The notes: generated by a model not told the origin, from the sequence alone. A stretch of 64,000 nucleotides of DNA from Diabrotica undecimpunctata (GCF_040954645.1 NC_092808.1:18605383-18669382); one strand, 5' to 3'. Positions 1 to 10,731 are shown, counted from the first letter of the stretch. A program made the numbers and translations.

Positions 1-386
1 ACGTTGAAAAAGATTGATACCAAAAAATTACAGGCATTTGAACTGTGGATGTATCGCAGAATCCTGAGAATATCATGGTCCGAGAGAGTCACAAATATCG
101 AGGTCTTGAGAAGAATGAATAAAGAAAAGGAAGTCATATTTACGATCAAAAAACGAAAACTGCAATACTTGGGACACATTACAAGAGGCGAAAGATATGA
201 ACTGCTTCGAATAATTATGCAAGGGAAAATAGCAGGAAAAAGGTCCATAGGAAGAGGACGAAACTCCTGGAAAAGAATCTACGGGAATGGTATAGCTGTA
301 GCAGCAACGAATTCTTTCGGTCAGCAGTTTCGAAAATACGTATAGCCCTGATGATCGCCAACCTTCGGAACGAAGATGGCACTTGA
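1..386 (+). pseudogene. LINE reverse transcriptase C-terminal tail (5' part outside window)
   Basis: This is the end of a non-LTR retrotransposon ORF, entering from the left edge. The visible residues match the post-RT region of RTE-like insect elements: LWMYRRILRISW, then a QYLGHI motif and a basic GKRSIGRGR stretch. The same protein region recurs at 37,135-37,476, so the two are one family. The frame shifts in the A-run near base 330. Past it, the ending NLRNEDGT and a TGA at 384-386 can be read, followed by a short GAA-repeat tail. A 25-bp direct duplication lies just after the tail (395-443). The family call (LINE) is firm; the clade (RTE-like) is inferred. Confidence 0.75.
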
Positions 387-473
387 AGAAGAAGATTGCT
401 TAATCGCCTCGGCCATTTTATTGCTTAATCGTCTCTGCCATTTGCCATTTTCAATAAACACTACAGAGTCCAG

Positions 474-1211
474 TATACCTTCTAAACAAAATTAGCTGTT
501 ACAGTTGCCAAAGTCTTTTACCACTAATGTCAAAATAGCCCCGAATTTTTAATCCTCAAAACCTCAAAAAAACAAACGATTAGCTTTTTGTCCTTCTTAG
601 TTCCTCAGTGAGAGCTTTGCGATACTTCCCCACTCACTTGATCTTTTAGTGAAATTAAATTTTCTTCTGACCTCTGTTCTTTGATTTGCAGGGTTGTTAT
701 TCCACCCAACATAGCACTTTCCTATTCGAATTCCATGACAACCTGTTGAAATTGTTTAGCAGCTATTTCTAAGTCCTGTCTAAACAATATTTTAAGTGTG
801 TTTGATTGGCTTCGCAGTCTGTTTTAAGACGTTTATATAAAGTTTCCTTGATAGTGTAATGTGATCGAGTATTTGCACCATTCGACCAAATCGGCGCGAT
901 TTGACGACAGACAAACAAGTCAGTCTGCAGCAGTACGACAGAGTTGGTTGGGTCGTAAATTTGATCGTGTATTGTGACGATAAAATCGTACGACTGCAAA
1001 AAAATCATCTGCTGGTAAATTTCGAAAACGGCTTATAGCTAGAAGTTTTTAAGAGATTTCTTTGACATTTATAAAGAACAAGAGTGTCTTTGAAAAATAA
1101 AATCGACATCATATCATGATAAAATCGCTAGAAAAAAGCTGTAAATATGGGTTGCTAAATTTCAAGAAGTAAAAGCGGATACTAATGAAGAGTTGGTAAA
1201 AAAGAAAATTA
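474..1211 (+). repeat. Left arm of a ~0.75 kb inverted repeat pair
   Basis: This stretch is repeated in reverse complement at 3650-4415 with scattered mismatches and small indels. Both outer ends share a segment reading TATACCTTCTAAACAAAATT. Both inner ends stop at the run encoding LVKKKI. The arms enclose ~2.4 kb of unrelated sequence, including LINE scraps. Each arm carries the same MADF-like coding remnant. No clear target-site duplication was found, so it could be one foldback element or two opposed copies of a Harbinger-related repeat. Confidence 0.8.
1055..1211 (+). pseudogene. MADF (Myb/SANT-like) domain remnant, left arm
   Basis: Reading + in shifted frames gives fragments typical of MADF domains: a DIYKEQECLW segment, then YHDKIARKKAVN, then FQEVKADTNEELVKKKI. 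MADF proteins are DNA-binding factors. In PIF/Harbinger transposons such a protein is the usual partner of the transposase. Stops and frame changes make this copy non-coding. The same segment, in better frame, is in the opposite arm at 3650-3800 on the minus strand. The domain call rests on motif shape only. Confidence 0.5.
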
Positions 1212-1212
1212 A

Positions 1213-1400
1213 TAGTTTTCAAACATATTCCAAAAGGTAGTTAAAATTTTTTAGATATAATCGCAATTCTTCTAATAAATGTACGTAAAAGTATGTATGT
1301 CTTTTCAGCAACCAATCTTTGCACCACCACCTACATTTCTTGTATTTTTTTCGTTTATACAAAGAGCAAGAGCCGCTAAAAGTATATCGTTATCTGACAT
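1213..1400 (-). pseudogene. Harbinger-like transposase N-terminus, remnant
   Basis: The minus strand opens with MSDNDILLAALALC. After one frameshift it reads KKCRWWCKDWLLKRHTY and then HLLEELRLYLKNFNYL. The RWW..WLL.R...LL.EL pattern is the usual N-terminal region of PIF/Harbinger nucleases. It ends exactly where the left inverted arm begins, so the rest of the gene was lost or displaced. No catalytic domain is present in the window. It lies next to the MADF remnant, which fits the two-gene layout of Harbinger elements. Confidence 0.5.
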
Positions 1401-2675
1401 GTTTTTGATTTAAATGTAAAACTCGTACTGCAAAATCGGTACGTGTGTGTTCCCATCCGATTTGCAACATTATTGTACTGCAATTGCATTCGACAAAATC
1501 GTACTGCTCCGTTGGAACGTGAGTGGCGGGCTTAAAAGTTTTTATTCACGTGAGTTGTGACCAGTGTTTTATGAATTACCTATATTCGTTATGAATTGGG
1601 AATAGTTAGTTTGTTTCCTATATATAGTATATCTAAATTATATTCCATAAATAACTATCTGTATTTGTAAATAAGTTCTTTCATAGGTTTGTAAGGTCAA
1701 GGTAAGATAATGCGCATTCACACCACAACTGATGGTCAGTTGCAGTTGGTTTATGATGCAATCTTTCACTAGCTGTTCCACCTCCCTGGGTGGTGTTGTT
1801 CGCTGTTGGGATGACTAGTGAGAAAAATTTTTCAGTCTCTTTTTTTCTTTAAATATTTCGAACCTATTACAGTACAGAGAAACAGATATATTTAGAGAAA
1901 ATATAATTTAACCGAAAAACAATAACAAAACTTCACCTAAACTGAGAAATTGCGTAGACTGGATTGCCTCAATTCTCAGTTTAGTGAAATTTTGTATAAG
2001 TTTTATATAACCTTCAACAGGATCACAGTTTATGCTCCATATGCTCTTTCGGTAGGGAAATATTAAAAAATAACAAGTTCCTTAGCAGTCAAAGCCGGTG
2101 TTACCAAAATAGAAGTTATGAATAAATAAACCTAGTGTTTGTAGGGTAATTATTCTTTTTACTAATCAAAGATGAAATGTACTGCGATAATTTCAATCAA
2201 TCATCCATGTTAGCAAATAAAATATCGGTTTATGAGGTCATAAATTATAAAATTAGCTCGAATAATCACAAATTATGGCTTCGATTTTATGGACTATGAA
2301 ATAATATGATATGCTAAAGGCTAAGTGACGCTCATATAAATAAAGCATAAGTTGAATTAGCTATAATCTTTCATCATAAAAAATATACGGAATTATTTTT
2401 AATAAAAATTAATAAAAAATATAGCCAGCAGGCTATACTGTGTTTTGTTTCAATTAAGTTATTTGTCTAGTTTCTTCTTCGTTTTCTTATATTAAGCTCT
2501 AAAGCTATTCTCTTTCAATCTTAAGGTTGTATCTCTGACATCGACTGCCATTTTTTAAAGGATTTCGTGAGCTTTTTGTTCTAAATAGGCTTTGACTACT
2601 TATTTGTGTGTCTTCTACAAAGTACAATATCCTGAATGTTACAGATCATCAGAATAAAAGGGAAACAAATCCTCC
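1401..2675. other. Intergenic, no gene seen; one hairpin
   Basis: I find no coding signal here. A hairpin at 1925-1952/1970-1995 has ~26-bp arms built on CTAAACTGAGAA with one or two mismatches. It could be the core of a small MITE, but no terminal repeats or TSD were found. Confidence 0.5.
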
Positions 2676-2677
2676 CT

Positions 2678-2940
2678 CAGTAGCCAAATTGAAAGCAGCT
2701 GTCAAAAAAGTTAAAAAACAATAAGTCGCCTGGATCAGAGAATATTAATGCAGAACTGATAAAAGAAAACGGAGAATTATTATTAAGCGCAATGCACGAA
2801 CTGACTCTGAGCATATGGAAAATAAACAATGTTCACAAGAATGGACCATCGAAATAATCGTGCCATTACACAAAAAGGAGAACAACTCCAATTGAAAATT
2901 ATCGAGCAATTACGTTTACGCAAATAAAATGTCTAATATA
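2678..2940 (+). pseudogene. LINE reverse transcriptase fragment
   Basis: With one frameshift this stretch reads LKNNKSPGSENINAELIK, then LLLSAMHELTLSIW, then a frame-broken segment ending ENYRAITF. This is the N-terminal palm entry of a non-LTR reverse transcriptase: the 'KSPG.D.I..E.LK' block, then the 'P..K....NYR.I' block. No catalytic YADD block remains. It is a short old fragment on the + strand, inside the interval between the two inverted arms. Confidence 0.6.
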
Positions 2941-3289
2941 GTACATCAGCGACTAAGAACGTATGCGGAACAAATATTTTCTTCCTTTCTTATTTCTCAA
3001 CAATTTTCCATCTACTATCTTGCGCCAATATAATTCACTGTTTGCCTGCCACTGCTCATATGTCATCTACCCATCGCTTCTAAAACAACAGTATAGTCTA
3101 GTCCAAGACATTTAGAAAACAGTTTTGGATCTTTAAATACTCTGCGAGCCATGTTACTAACATTACTGGTACCACTTCCTCCTGCTTTTGGCGTTTTCAC
3201 TTTATTCCTAATTTGGACAACACCTCAAAAATCGAATCCAACAATGAAAAGAACTAATTCCGTACTGCAGTGACTTTAGCTTAGGTAAA

Positions 3290-3645
3290 ATGATTTTTGT
3301 TTCATATTTAATGTTAGCAAGATTATTAATACCGAAAGATGAAAATGGGAAACTTGTGTTGAATACTAACGCCAAATTAAAAAGATGGATAGAATACATC
3401 AATGAACTGTTCAAAGACAATAGAACAGAACAGATGGAGATAGAAGTAGAAGAGGATATGGTTTTAAAGGTATTAAGAGGAAATTAAAATGGCATTAAAA
3501 AACAGCAAAAATAGTAAAGCAGTAGGTCCAGACCAAATTCCTATAGAAACCTTAAAATGCATAAATGATGAAACCTTAGACATTATAGTAGACTTATTTA
3601 AACTCAGTATACAAAACAGGACACATACCGAAACAATGGTTACTC
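3290..3645 (+). pseudogene. LINE reverse transcriptase fragment, cut by the right inverted arm
   Basis: The frame encodes a linker (LKRWIEYINELF), a break, then ALKNSKNSKAVGPDQIPIE and, in a third frame, YKTGHIPKQWL. These are the successive pre-palm blocks of a non-LTR RT. Coding similarity stops at ~3645, the exact inner edge of the right inverted arm. The arm therefore appears to have inserted into, or replaced, the rest of the LINE. It is broken by a stop after base 3484 and frame changes. Confidence 0.6.
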
Positions 3646-3649
3646 TTGG

Positions 3650-4415
3650 TAATTTTCTTTTTTACCAACCCTTCATTAGTATCCGCTTTTACTTCTTGAA
3701 ATTTACCAACCCAAATATTTACAGCTTTTTTCTAGCGGTTTTATCATGATATGATGTCGATTTTATTTTTCAAAGACACTCTTGTTCTTTATAAATGTCA
3801 AAGAAATCTCTTAAAAACTTCTAGCTATAAGCCATTTTCGAAATTTACCAGCAAATGATTTTTGTGCAGTCGTACGATTTTGTCGTCACAATCCTATACA
3901 CGATCAAATTTACGACCCAACCAACTCTGTCGTACTGCTGCAGACTGACTCGTTTGTCTGTCGTCAAATCGCTCCGATTTGGTCGAATGGTGCAAATACA
4001 CGATCACATTACACTATCAAGGAAACTTTATATAAACGTCTTAAAACAGACTGCGAAGCCAATCAAGCACACTTAAAATATTGTTTAGACAGGACTTAGA
4101 AATAGCTGCTAAACAATTTCAACAGGTTGTCATGGAATTCGAATAGGAAAGTGCTATGATGGATGGAATAACAACCTTGCAAATCAAAGAACAGAGGTCA
4201 GAAGAAAATTTAATTTCACTAAAAGATCAAGTGAGTGAGGAATTATCGCAAAGCTCTCACTGAGGAACTAAGAAGGGCAAAAAGCTAATTTTTTATAATT
4301 TTAACATAAAAAAGCTTTTTTTTGAGGTTTTGATGATTAAAAATTCGGGGCTATTTTGACATTAGTCGTAAAAGACTTTGGCAACTGTTACAGCTAATTT
4401 TGTTTAGAAGGTATA
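3650..4415 (-). repeat. Right arm of the inverted repeat pair
   Basis: This is the reverse-complement partner of 474-1211. It includes the MADF-like remnant on the minus strand at 3650-3800, with NIWVGKFQEVKADTNEGLVKKK in one frame. It also includes a segment rich in CGTACGA/TCGTAC motifs (3868-3960). The arm length is 766 bp against 738 bp on the left because of small indels. Confidence 0.8.
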
Positions 4416-4504
4416 TCTTATTCATGACTGGATTTGCAAAATCATTATTTTCCTTCCATACAAGCTGTAATTAATCATCATTCGTGAAAATAGTGTTTCC
4501 ATTC

Positions 4505-5131
4505 ATCTATAAAATCGGGGACAAGTCGGGATTGTTAGAAACCTATTCCAGAAGTGGTATGCCATGGTCTTCAATCCATTTTAAACTCTTTTTTGAGGTA
4601 TGACAACCTTCGCTGTCCTGTTGGAAGACAAAATCTTCCGCTGATGGTAAACGGTGTTCCATAATCGGTAAAAGAGATTCTTCTAAAATATTCAAATATT
4701 TGCCCATGTCTACAATCTTATCGATAAAATGTAACTTTCCTCCATCTTTAGACGACATGCTGCACCAGATCATGACAGATGCAGGAAATTTGACTTTTCT
4801 CTTCAAACAATCGGAATAAAAAGCTTCTTTTTTCCTACGAATGACACAGCTCCTGCTGTCTCCAACACATACTTCAAATCTGGACTCATCACTTCATTGT
4901 ATCGAATTCCATTGCGACTGAGTCTAATCTTTATGCGCTTTTGACCATCTTAGTCTATTTTTCTTTTGTTGTTATGTTAAAAGTGGCTTTTCTTAGCCTA
5001 AAATAAAATGAAATTTATTAAAAATAATTCTTACTAATGTTTTTAACTATAAAACTTACTTTGTAAGTACCAAATCCTAATTTGTGGGTCTCTCGGTGAC
5101 ATGTTGATATAGAAACGTCTCTTCCAATAAC
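4505..5131 (-). pseudogene. Tc1-like transposase, catalytic part (remnant)
   Basis: The minus strand carries the DDE catalytic core of a Tc1-type cut-and-paste transposase. In order: a linker reading WSDVIGRDVSISTCHRETHK (5131-5070), a first catalytic Asp in SDESRFEVCVGDSRSC (~4890), the segment FPASVMIWCSMSSKDGGKL, the second Asp in FQQDSEGCHTS (~4620), and a degraded third block NPDLSPI where the Glu is lost. The C-terminus after that block is missing. A TAG interrupts just before NNPDL. The upstream part of the gene is 1.7 kb away at 6876-7045, separated by a LINE insertion. Confidence 0.75.
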
Positions 5132-5141
5132 GTCACTCCAT

Positions 5142-5147
<6 letters not shown>
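5132..5147. repeat. 16-bp LINE target-site duplication, left copy
   Basis: GTCACTCCATAAAATA here is identical to 6860-6875 and brackets the LINE at 5148-6859. The duplicated bases belong to the interrupted Tc1 transposase. Confidence 0.9.
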
Positions 5148-5185
<38 letters not shown>

Positions 5186-6859
5186 CGGGGATCCTACAGC
5201 TTCTGCCGCTTCCCGCATTTCGATCGCCATCTTTTTCTATCTCTCCAGGTGTCTTCATCAATGGCTCTGTCTTTCATGGTTTCCATAACACCTTGTATCC
5301 AAGACTTGGCTGGTCTTCCTCGTTTCCTTCTATTACTTGGATTGTATTCCATAGCTCTTTTTGGCCATCTGTTGTCGTCCATCCTCTGTACGTGTCCATA
5401 CCATATTAACTGTCTAGTTTCTATTCTTTCAGAAGTTCTATGTACTCTATCTGTTTTTCTTCTAATTTCAGAATTAGGTATACGTTCTACTCTTGATATA
5501 CGGAAAGCTCTTCTTAGGTAGTCCATTTCAACCGTGTCAACTTTTTTCTTTCCTTTTACTGTCATTTGCCAACATTCTGCTCCATATGTAAGAATGGGCT
5601 CTACAATTACTTTGTAGATAGTCATTTTAGTTCTCATAGTAGCTTTGTTGGACCAAAGTATCGAATTCAGAATTTGAACACTCTTCCTGCCTTGTTGCAC
5701 TCTATAGTCTATATCTCGTTCCGTTGTTCCTTTACTGCAGATAATACTTCCCAAATATTTGTATTCGTAGCACATTTTCATTTGTCTAATTTCCAAATCC
5801 GGGTCTTCGTCTTCACTGCCTATTCGCATATATTCTGTTTTAGACATATTCATACTCATCCCCCATTTTTCGTATTCATCTTTGGGCTTTCTAAGCATAT
5901 AATCTGCATCTTCTTCACAGCTTGCAATTAGTACTTGATCATCTGCAAAGAACAGCGTTGTCAGATAATGGTTGTTAAGCTTCAACCCCATTCCCGCACA
6001 TTTTTGTCTCCACTGGTGCAGTGCTTCTTGGATATATATTTTGAATAGGGTGGGGGAAAGACAACATCCTTGTCTCAAGCCTTTCGTTACTGTAAATACC
6101 CTTGAGAAAGTATTTCCTGTTTTTACAGTGCTTTGAGGACATTTATAGATGTTCAGTATTGCTTTTAGATATGTTTTACTAAGGTCCGTTTTCGTCAAGA
6201 CACTAAATAAGAGTTTTAAAGGAACTGTATCATAAGCCTTCTCCAGATCTATAAATACTAGATGCGTAGGGAGGTTTCGAGCTGTTCGTTTTTCAATTAC
6301 TTGTTGAAGGGTAAATGTGTTGTCCACGCACGATCTTCCTGCTCTGAAGCCGCTTTGTTCTTCAATTTCTTTATACTCCTCTTCTATTCTTCTTTTCAAT
6401 ATACGACCATATAACCTTCCCAGCGAGCTAGTTACGCTAATGCCTCTATAATTTCCGCATTCTTTTCTGTCTCCCTTTTTATAAATGGGGCTAATGTGGG
6501 CCAAATTCCAATCGTCTGGAATCGTTTGGCCTTCAATTAAGCATTTATTAAAAATATTCACTAAGCTTTCCAAAAGAGCATCCGGTCCATGTTTCACCAA
6601 CTCGATGGGAATGTCTCCAGGCCCGGGTGTTTTTCCATTTTTCATTTGTTTCAATTCTTTTTTCAGTTCTTCTTTGTTTATCTTATGCACCTCTGAATTT
6701 TCTGTCATTGAGATATGGTCAGGTCTTTCCATAAATTCGTGCCTACTTTCTGTTAATAGCGTTTCGTAATATTTTTCCCACTTTTTATTTTGAATCAGGT
6801 TTATATTTCCCTCATCTTTTCTTTCTTTTCTAATACTTTTTATGAATTTCCAAGCTTGT
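5148..6859 (-). mobile_element. 5'-truncated non-LTR retrotransposon inserted in a Tc1 gene
   Basis: This is a complete target-primed insertion. It has perfect 16-bp TSDs, a 5'-truncated body, and on the element strand a very short 3' UTR (about a dozen bases after the stop) ending in a (TA)n tail at 5148-5182. The RT reading frame is unbroken along its full length, so the insertion is fairly young compared with the other LINEs here. A short 3' UTR and microsatellite tail are features of RTE-type elements. I cannot fix the clade without a tree. Confidence 0.85.
5194..6859 (-). CDS. Reverse transcriptase of truncated LINE
   Basis: This is an uninterrupted frame of about 555 codons, open at its 5' end because of truncation. 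RT blocks in order: NGKTPGPGDIPIEL, the GNYRGISV block, SGFRAGRSCVDNTF, first catalytic Asp in VFIDLEKAYDTV, GLRQGCCLSPTLF, the catalytic FFADDQVLIA, then YKYLGS and a C-terminal IWYGHVQRMDDNRWPK. It ends with a GRPAKSW block. The enzyme copies its own RNA at a nicked genomic site. The endonuclease domain is absent (truncated), so this copy cannot transpose by itself. There is no proper start codon: the reading frame begins at the insertion junction. Confidence 0.85.
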
Positions 6860-6875
6860 GTCACTCCATAAAATA
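6860..6875. repeat. 16-bp LINE target-site duplication, right copy
   Basis: Identical to 5132-5147. Confidence 0.9.
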
Positions 6876-7045
6876 CTTAACTCCATATAGGACCAATATA
6901 TATTAACTCCACTTCTGACTATATTTCTTAAACTATAGCGTGACAATTGCAACATATTCGTGATTTCCGAATTGGATTTTCCAGAATTAAAAAATCTAAT
7001 AATGATTGAACAAATTATCTCATCGATAACTTTACCTCGACCCAT
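6876..7045 (-). pseudogene. Tc1-like transposase, N-terminal helix-turn-helix part
   Basis: An ATG at 7045 starts MGRGKVIDEIICSIIIRFF, followed by GKSNSEITNMLQLSRYSLRNIV. This is a helix-turn-helix of the Tc1 paired-like DNA-binding domain (regular 'GKS..EIA..L..S...V..I' spacing). The frame then meets the LINE insertion. Skipping the LINE and one TSD copy, the gene continues at 5131. Downstream lesions show the transposase was probably already decaying. Confidence 0.7.
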
Positions 7046-7446
7046 TGTACAATCTACAAAAGCTTTACAATACTACATAATACATTTGACATTAACTGAC
7101 AATATTATTGTTTTGATGTCATTTTTCCATAGGTACCTACCTCTTGATTTAAAATGTCATTTTTCCATACCTACCTCTTGATTTAAAGTAATTATGAAAA
7201 AACCAACGTAGGTTGACATAACTGAATGTTTTTTTTATTGTCGAAAATAAATAAAAAACCATAAGGGTAATGTTGTTAATAAATATTAATAAAAATGCCA
7301 TATTAATTAATATGGGAACTTATAAGAATATGCAGAGTATAATTTGTTTATGGTAACAGACTTAAACTGCAAATTCCATAGCTGGGCAAACTGATATGGG
7401 AAGGGGCTCGTAAAGACGGTACTGTGCTGTCATCCATTAAGAACTA
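7046..7446. other. Intergenic; short direct duplication
   Basis: There is no gene. A 30+ bp direct duplication built on ATGTCATTTTTCCATA followed by CTACCTCTTGATTTAAA lies at 7117-7186. The rest is AT-rich with no recognised element. Confidence 0.5.
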
Positions 7447-7448
7447 TA

Positions 7449-7958
7449 CAGGGTGAGTCATGAGGAACTTTACATACTTCTACCATATGTAGAGTCCCTC
7501 AGGGAGCATATAATGTGGCCACTAAAAAATGTCAACTCCTCTTCTTTATTAATTAACAGGGTGATTTGTGTAATTGACCATTTATTTCATTTTACTGTAG
7601 TGTTTATACGGCTCATTTGATTTTTTTAATTTTTGCATGATACAGTACACTACTATTAAGCATTCGACTGGTATTAGCTAAACTAAAAAATTCCAGGACT
7701 GGCTTTGGAAAAATTAATTTAGGGATTCGTATTAAATATTACACCGTGTATAAATTTTTTTTAAAATGCAATAAGTGATTTTCAAACTACATAAATAGCC
7801 AATGAAAACGACATATGCGACAACGTTGTCGCACTTTTATTAAATTTTTAGTGAACGATCAAATCTTACCAAAAATAGAACAACCATAATGAAGTATCAA
7901 ATTATAAGGTATTAATTTAAACAAATCTTATAAATTTCAAACATTTTAATTAAAATGA
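7449..7958 (+). repeat. Left long TIR of mariner-like element
   Basis: It pairs with 9622-10132 in reverse complement. Inside are shared landmarks such as CAACGTTGTCGCA (left) against CAACATTGTCGCA (right, complemented), and a second CACCGTGTA/CAGGGTGTA site ~300 bp from the end. Confidence 0.85.
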
Positions 7959-8401
7959 GTTCCTACAACATAATCTAATACGTAGAAAATTAACATCTTT
8001 ACTGTCACTTTGTATTATCTCTACGATAGAATCAATTGTTTTTCAATTTTAAATTTTTACTCATAGATCGTATTGGGGCATTATTTTCGATAAATAATAA
8101 ATTTAATTGATTAAAAAGTCAAACCTCTTGTATGTGTTAGTTTTTGTTGATGGTAAATGATTAAAATTTTATGTCAAATAATAATACATTGCATAAACTG
8201 TACTAAATAAAAATAAATCTAAAAAAGTTTAAAATGAAGGTTGGCGTTGACCGTTTGACGTTTCTTGATATTTTATACCCATTGTCATTATTGTCATTAT
8301 CAATTGTTATTTATGTGTACAAGAATACATATTTCTTCTGTCATATCTACGTTAAGTACATTGTGTTAGTTTTGGTAGAGCTTTTGTTACTTTCGTTCAA
8401 A

Positions 8402-9412
8402 ATGCCACATCAGTTTTCGACCACAGAATATGCAGACATAATATTTGTTTATGGATTCTGTAATGGGAATGGTAGGGCTGCTAGTAGAGAATATCGCAGG
8501 AGATTTCCTAATCGTCGAACTCCCAGTCATCCAACATTTGGGTCAGTTTTTAATTATTTGCGAGAAAATGGCACTTTTCCTAGTGGAACAACAGAGCGAC
8601 ATGTAGATGAAGCGCAGGAAGATAACATTATGGACGCCGTTACTATGAACCCTACAATAAGCACTAGACAATTAAGTCGAGAACTCAATGTTACTCAATC
8701 AAAAGTAAGTAGAGTCTTACAAAAAAATAATCTATACCCACATTCAAATGGTTCACATATATTCAAATTGGTATATATCACATTCAAATGGTTCAGCGAC
8801 TACATGCTGGAGATGAGATCGATAGGTTGGAATTTTGTAGATGGATTAACAATAATCGACCAACGCTATACAGGACACTATTTACAGATGAAGCCCAATT
8901 TACCTGAGACGGGATAAATAATTCACGAAATTCACATGTGTAGGCAGAAGAAAATCCCCATGCTATTCGAGAACGTCGTCCTCAGTTAAGGTTTTCGGTT
9001 AACGTGTGGATTGGTGTCATAAATAACCAATTAGTAGGTCCTCACTTTTTTGATGGTCCTTTAACAGGGCAGGTCTATTTGAACTTTCTACAAAATATTT
9101 TGCCGAATTTGCTTACCAACGCGAACGTTGCTATCCGAGGGATGTATTTTCAGCATGATGGGGCACCCCCACACTTTTTATTGGCAGTGAGACAACATCT
9201 CAATAATGTTTATGGCAACAGGTGGATAGGACGTGCAGGTCCTATTTCGTGGCCTTCAAGATCCCCTGATTTCAATCCCGTTGATTACCATATTTGGGGA
9301 CGATTGAAGCAACTAGTTTACGCAGTGAATATTAATAACCGACAAGAATTAATTGATAGAATTATACATTGTTGTAATACTATTAGAAACGATCCCCAGA
9401 GTATCCGTAATT
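8402..9412 (+). pseudogene. Mariner/Tc1-superfamily transposase, broken
   Basis: ATG at 8402 starts MPHQFSTTEYADIIFVYG, an N-terminal helix-turn-helix region, followed by a second HTH around STRQLSRELNVTQSKVSRVL. The catalytic triad is visible: Asp in LFTDEAQFT (~8892), Asp in FQHDGAPPH (~9157), Asp in WPSRSPDFNPVDYHIWG (~9270). There are 36 residues between the second and third. Lesions: a 17-bp tandem duplication of CACATTCAAATGGTTCA near 8750-8795 that shifts the frame, then TGA at ~8911 and TAG at ~8940. The last ~140 residues are open. The DDD rather than DDE triad supports a mariner-side assignment. The exact family is uncertain. Confidence 0.8.
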
Positions 9413-9621
9413 AAATACGTCAATTAACAATTCAGCAACAAAAATGTGTACAGGCTGCAGGGTTCCATTTCGAAAATCTATTTTGTTACCATTATTGTAT
9501 CTTTTCCAGTTCTAATTTATGGGTTTATCATAACTATGTACATATTTTTAGTTTTTTTTTTTAAATTGTTCTTCGTTATTGTTAGTAGTTACTGTTTTTT
9601 CTTGTGCAGTGACTCAGTTTA

Positions 9622-10132
9622 TCATTTCAATTAAAATGTTTGAAATTTATAACATTTGTTTAAATTAATTACCTTATAATTTGATACTTCATTATGGTTG
9701 TTCTATTTTTGGTAAGATTTGATCGTTCACTAAAAATTTAATAAACGTGCGACAACATTGTCGCATATGTCGTTTTCATTGGCTATTTATGTTGTTTGAA
9801 AATCACTTATTGCATTTTAAAAAATATATATACAGGGTGTAATATTTAATACGAATCCCTAAATTAATTTTTCCAAAGCCAGTCCTGGAATTTTTTAGTT
9901 TAGCTAATACCAGTCGAATGCTTGATAGTAGTGTACTGTATCATGCAAAAATTAAAAAAATCAAATGAGCCGTATAAACACTACAGTAAAATGAAATAAA
10001 TGGTCAATTACACAAATCACCCTGTTAATTAATAAAGAAGAGAAGTTGACATTTTTTAGTGGCCACATGATATGCTCCCTGAGGGACTCTATATATGGTA
10101 GAAGTATGTAAAGTTCCTCATGACTCACCCTG
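9622..10132 (-). repeat. Right long TIR of mariner-like element
   Basis: It is the inverted copy of 7449-7958, nearly equal in length and ending CTCACCCTG before the TA. Confidence 0.85.
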
Positions 10133-10134
10133 TA

Positions 10135-10627
10135 TAGTTTTACCTGCAACGAACATTACCGTTTGAGTTTTTCATATTTTTGAGCCGAGTGCAACAAACA
10201 TGTCGCATTTCTCTCGTATACTATTTATTATTTTTTTTAACAAAATGTCTTTTAAATTGTTTTTCTTATTTATTGTGTTTTTAGACGTGAGAAACCACTT
10301 TGTTATATAAATTTTGATCAGGAGTAACACGTCAATAAATTGTTTTTAAATTGATTATGCACCTTAATATATTAAAGATATCATTTCAGATTAATTATTA
10401 AAATAATTCACCAGTTGCTTATAACTGCCTTATTATACATTCAAAAACAAGGAACAACCCAGTAGTGCCTGGACAATTAGTTTAAAATAAGATTACACTA
10501 ATAATAACAACGTCAATACGCCTCCTAAAAAAAATCAATTCACTGATGAATTCATCGTAGAAAATAATTAACAAGTAGCCTAAACGAATATATAATCAAA
10601 TTCTTCTACAATAATAATATTATAGCA
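10135..10627. other. Intergenic, nothing recognised
   Basis: AT-rich sequence with no coding signal or repeat structure that I can support. It lies just upstream of the possible exon at 10,628. Confidence 0.4.
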
Positions 10628-10725
10628 ATGTCGCAAGTAGCGCTCTGTAACTATAGCAACAACGATACTAACAATAATAATGACAACATTAGTGAGGATT
10701 CCACTCAACTGCCGACTATCTACAG
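10628..10725 (+). CDS. Possible host first coding exon (speculative)
   Basis: An ATG with G at -3 opens a 98-nt frame starting MSQVALCNYSNNDTNNNNDN and running to a good splice donor (CAG|GTAACT at 10,723-10,731). Codon use is mixed rather than pure AT-repeat. The segment has no similarity that I recognise to any transposon in the window. I see no partner exon, so an intron reaching beyond known elements would be needed. It could equally be a chance frame. I do not recognise the protein. Confidence 0.2.
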
Positions 10726-10731
10726 GTAACT

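Larger units (their letters stand above)
7449..10132 (+). mobile_element. Mariner-like element with ~510-bp terminal inverted repeats
   Basis: The ends read CAGGGTGAGTCATGAGGAAC and are flanked by TA on both sides (7447-7448, 10133-10134), the Tc1/mariner target site. The inverted repeats run 7449-7958 and 9622-10132, about 510 bp each with scattered mismatches. That is far longer than the ~30 bp usual for mariner. The single transposase gene lies between them. The total length of 2684 bp is about twice that of a typical mariner because of the long repeats. Confidence 0.88.

Noticed and set aside
8234..8401. Upstream extension of the mariner transposase frame
   Set aside because: The ATG at 8402 starts the conserved N-terminus. 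The added residues are hydrophobic, look unlike any transposase, and are probably untranslated leader.
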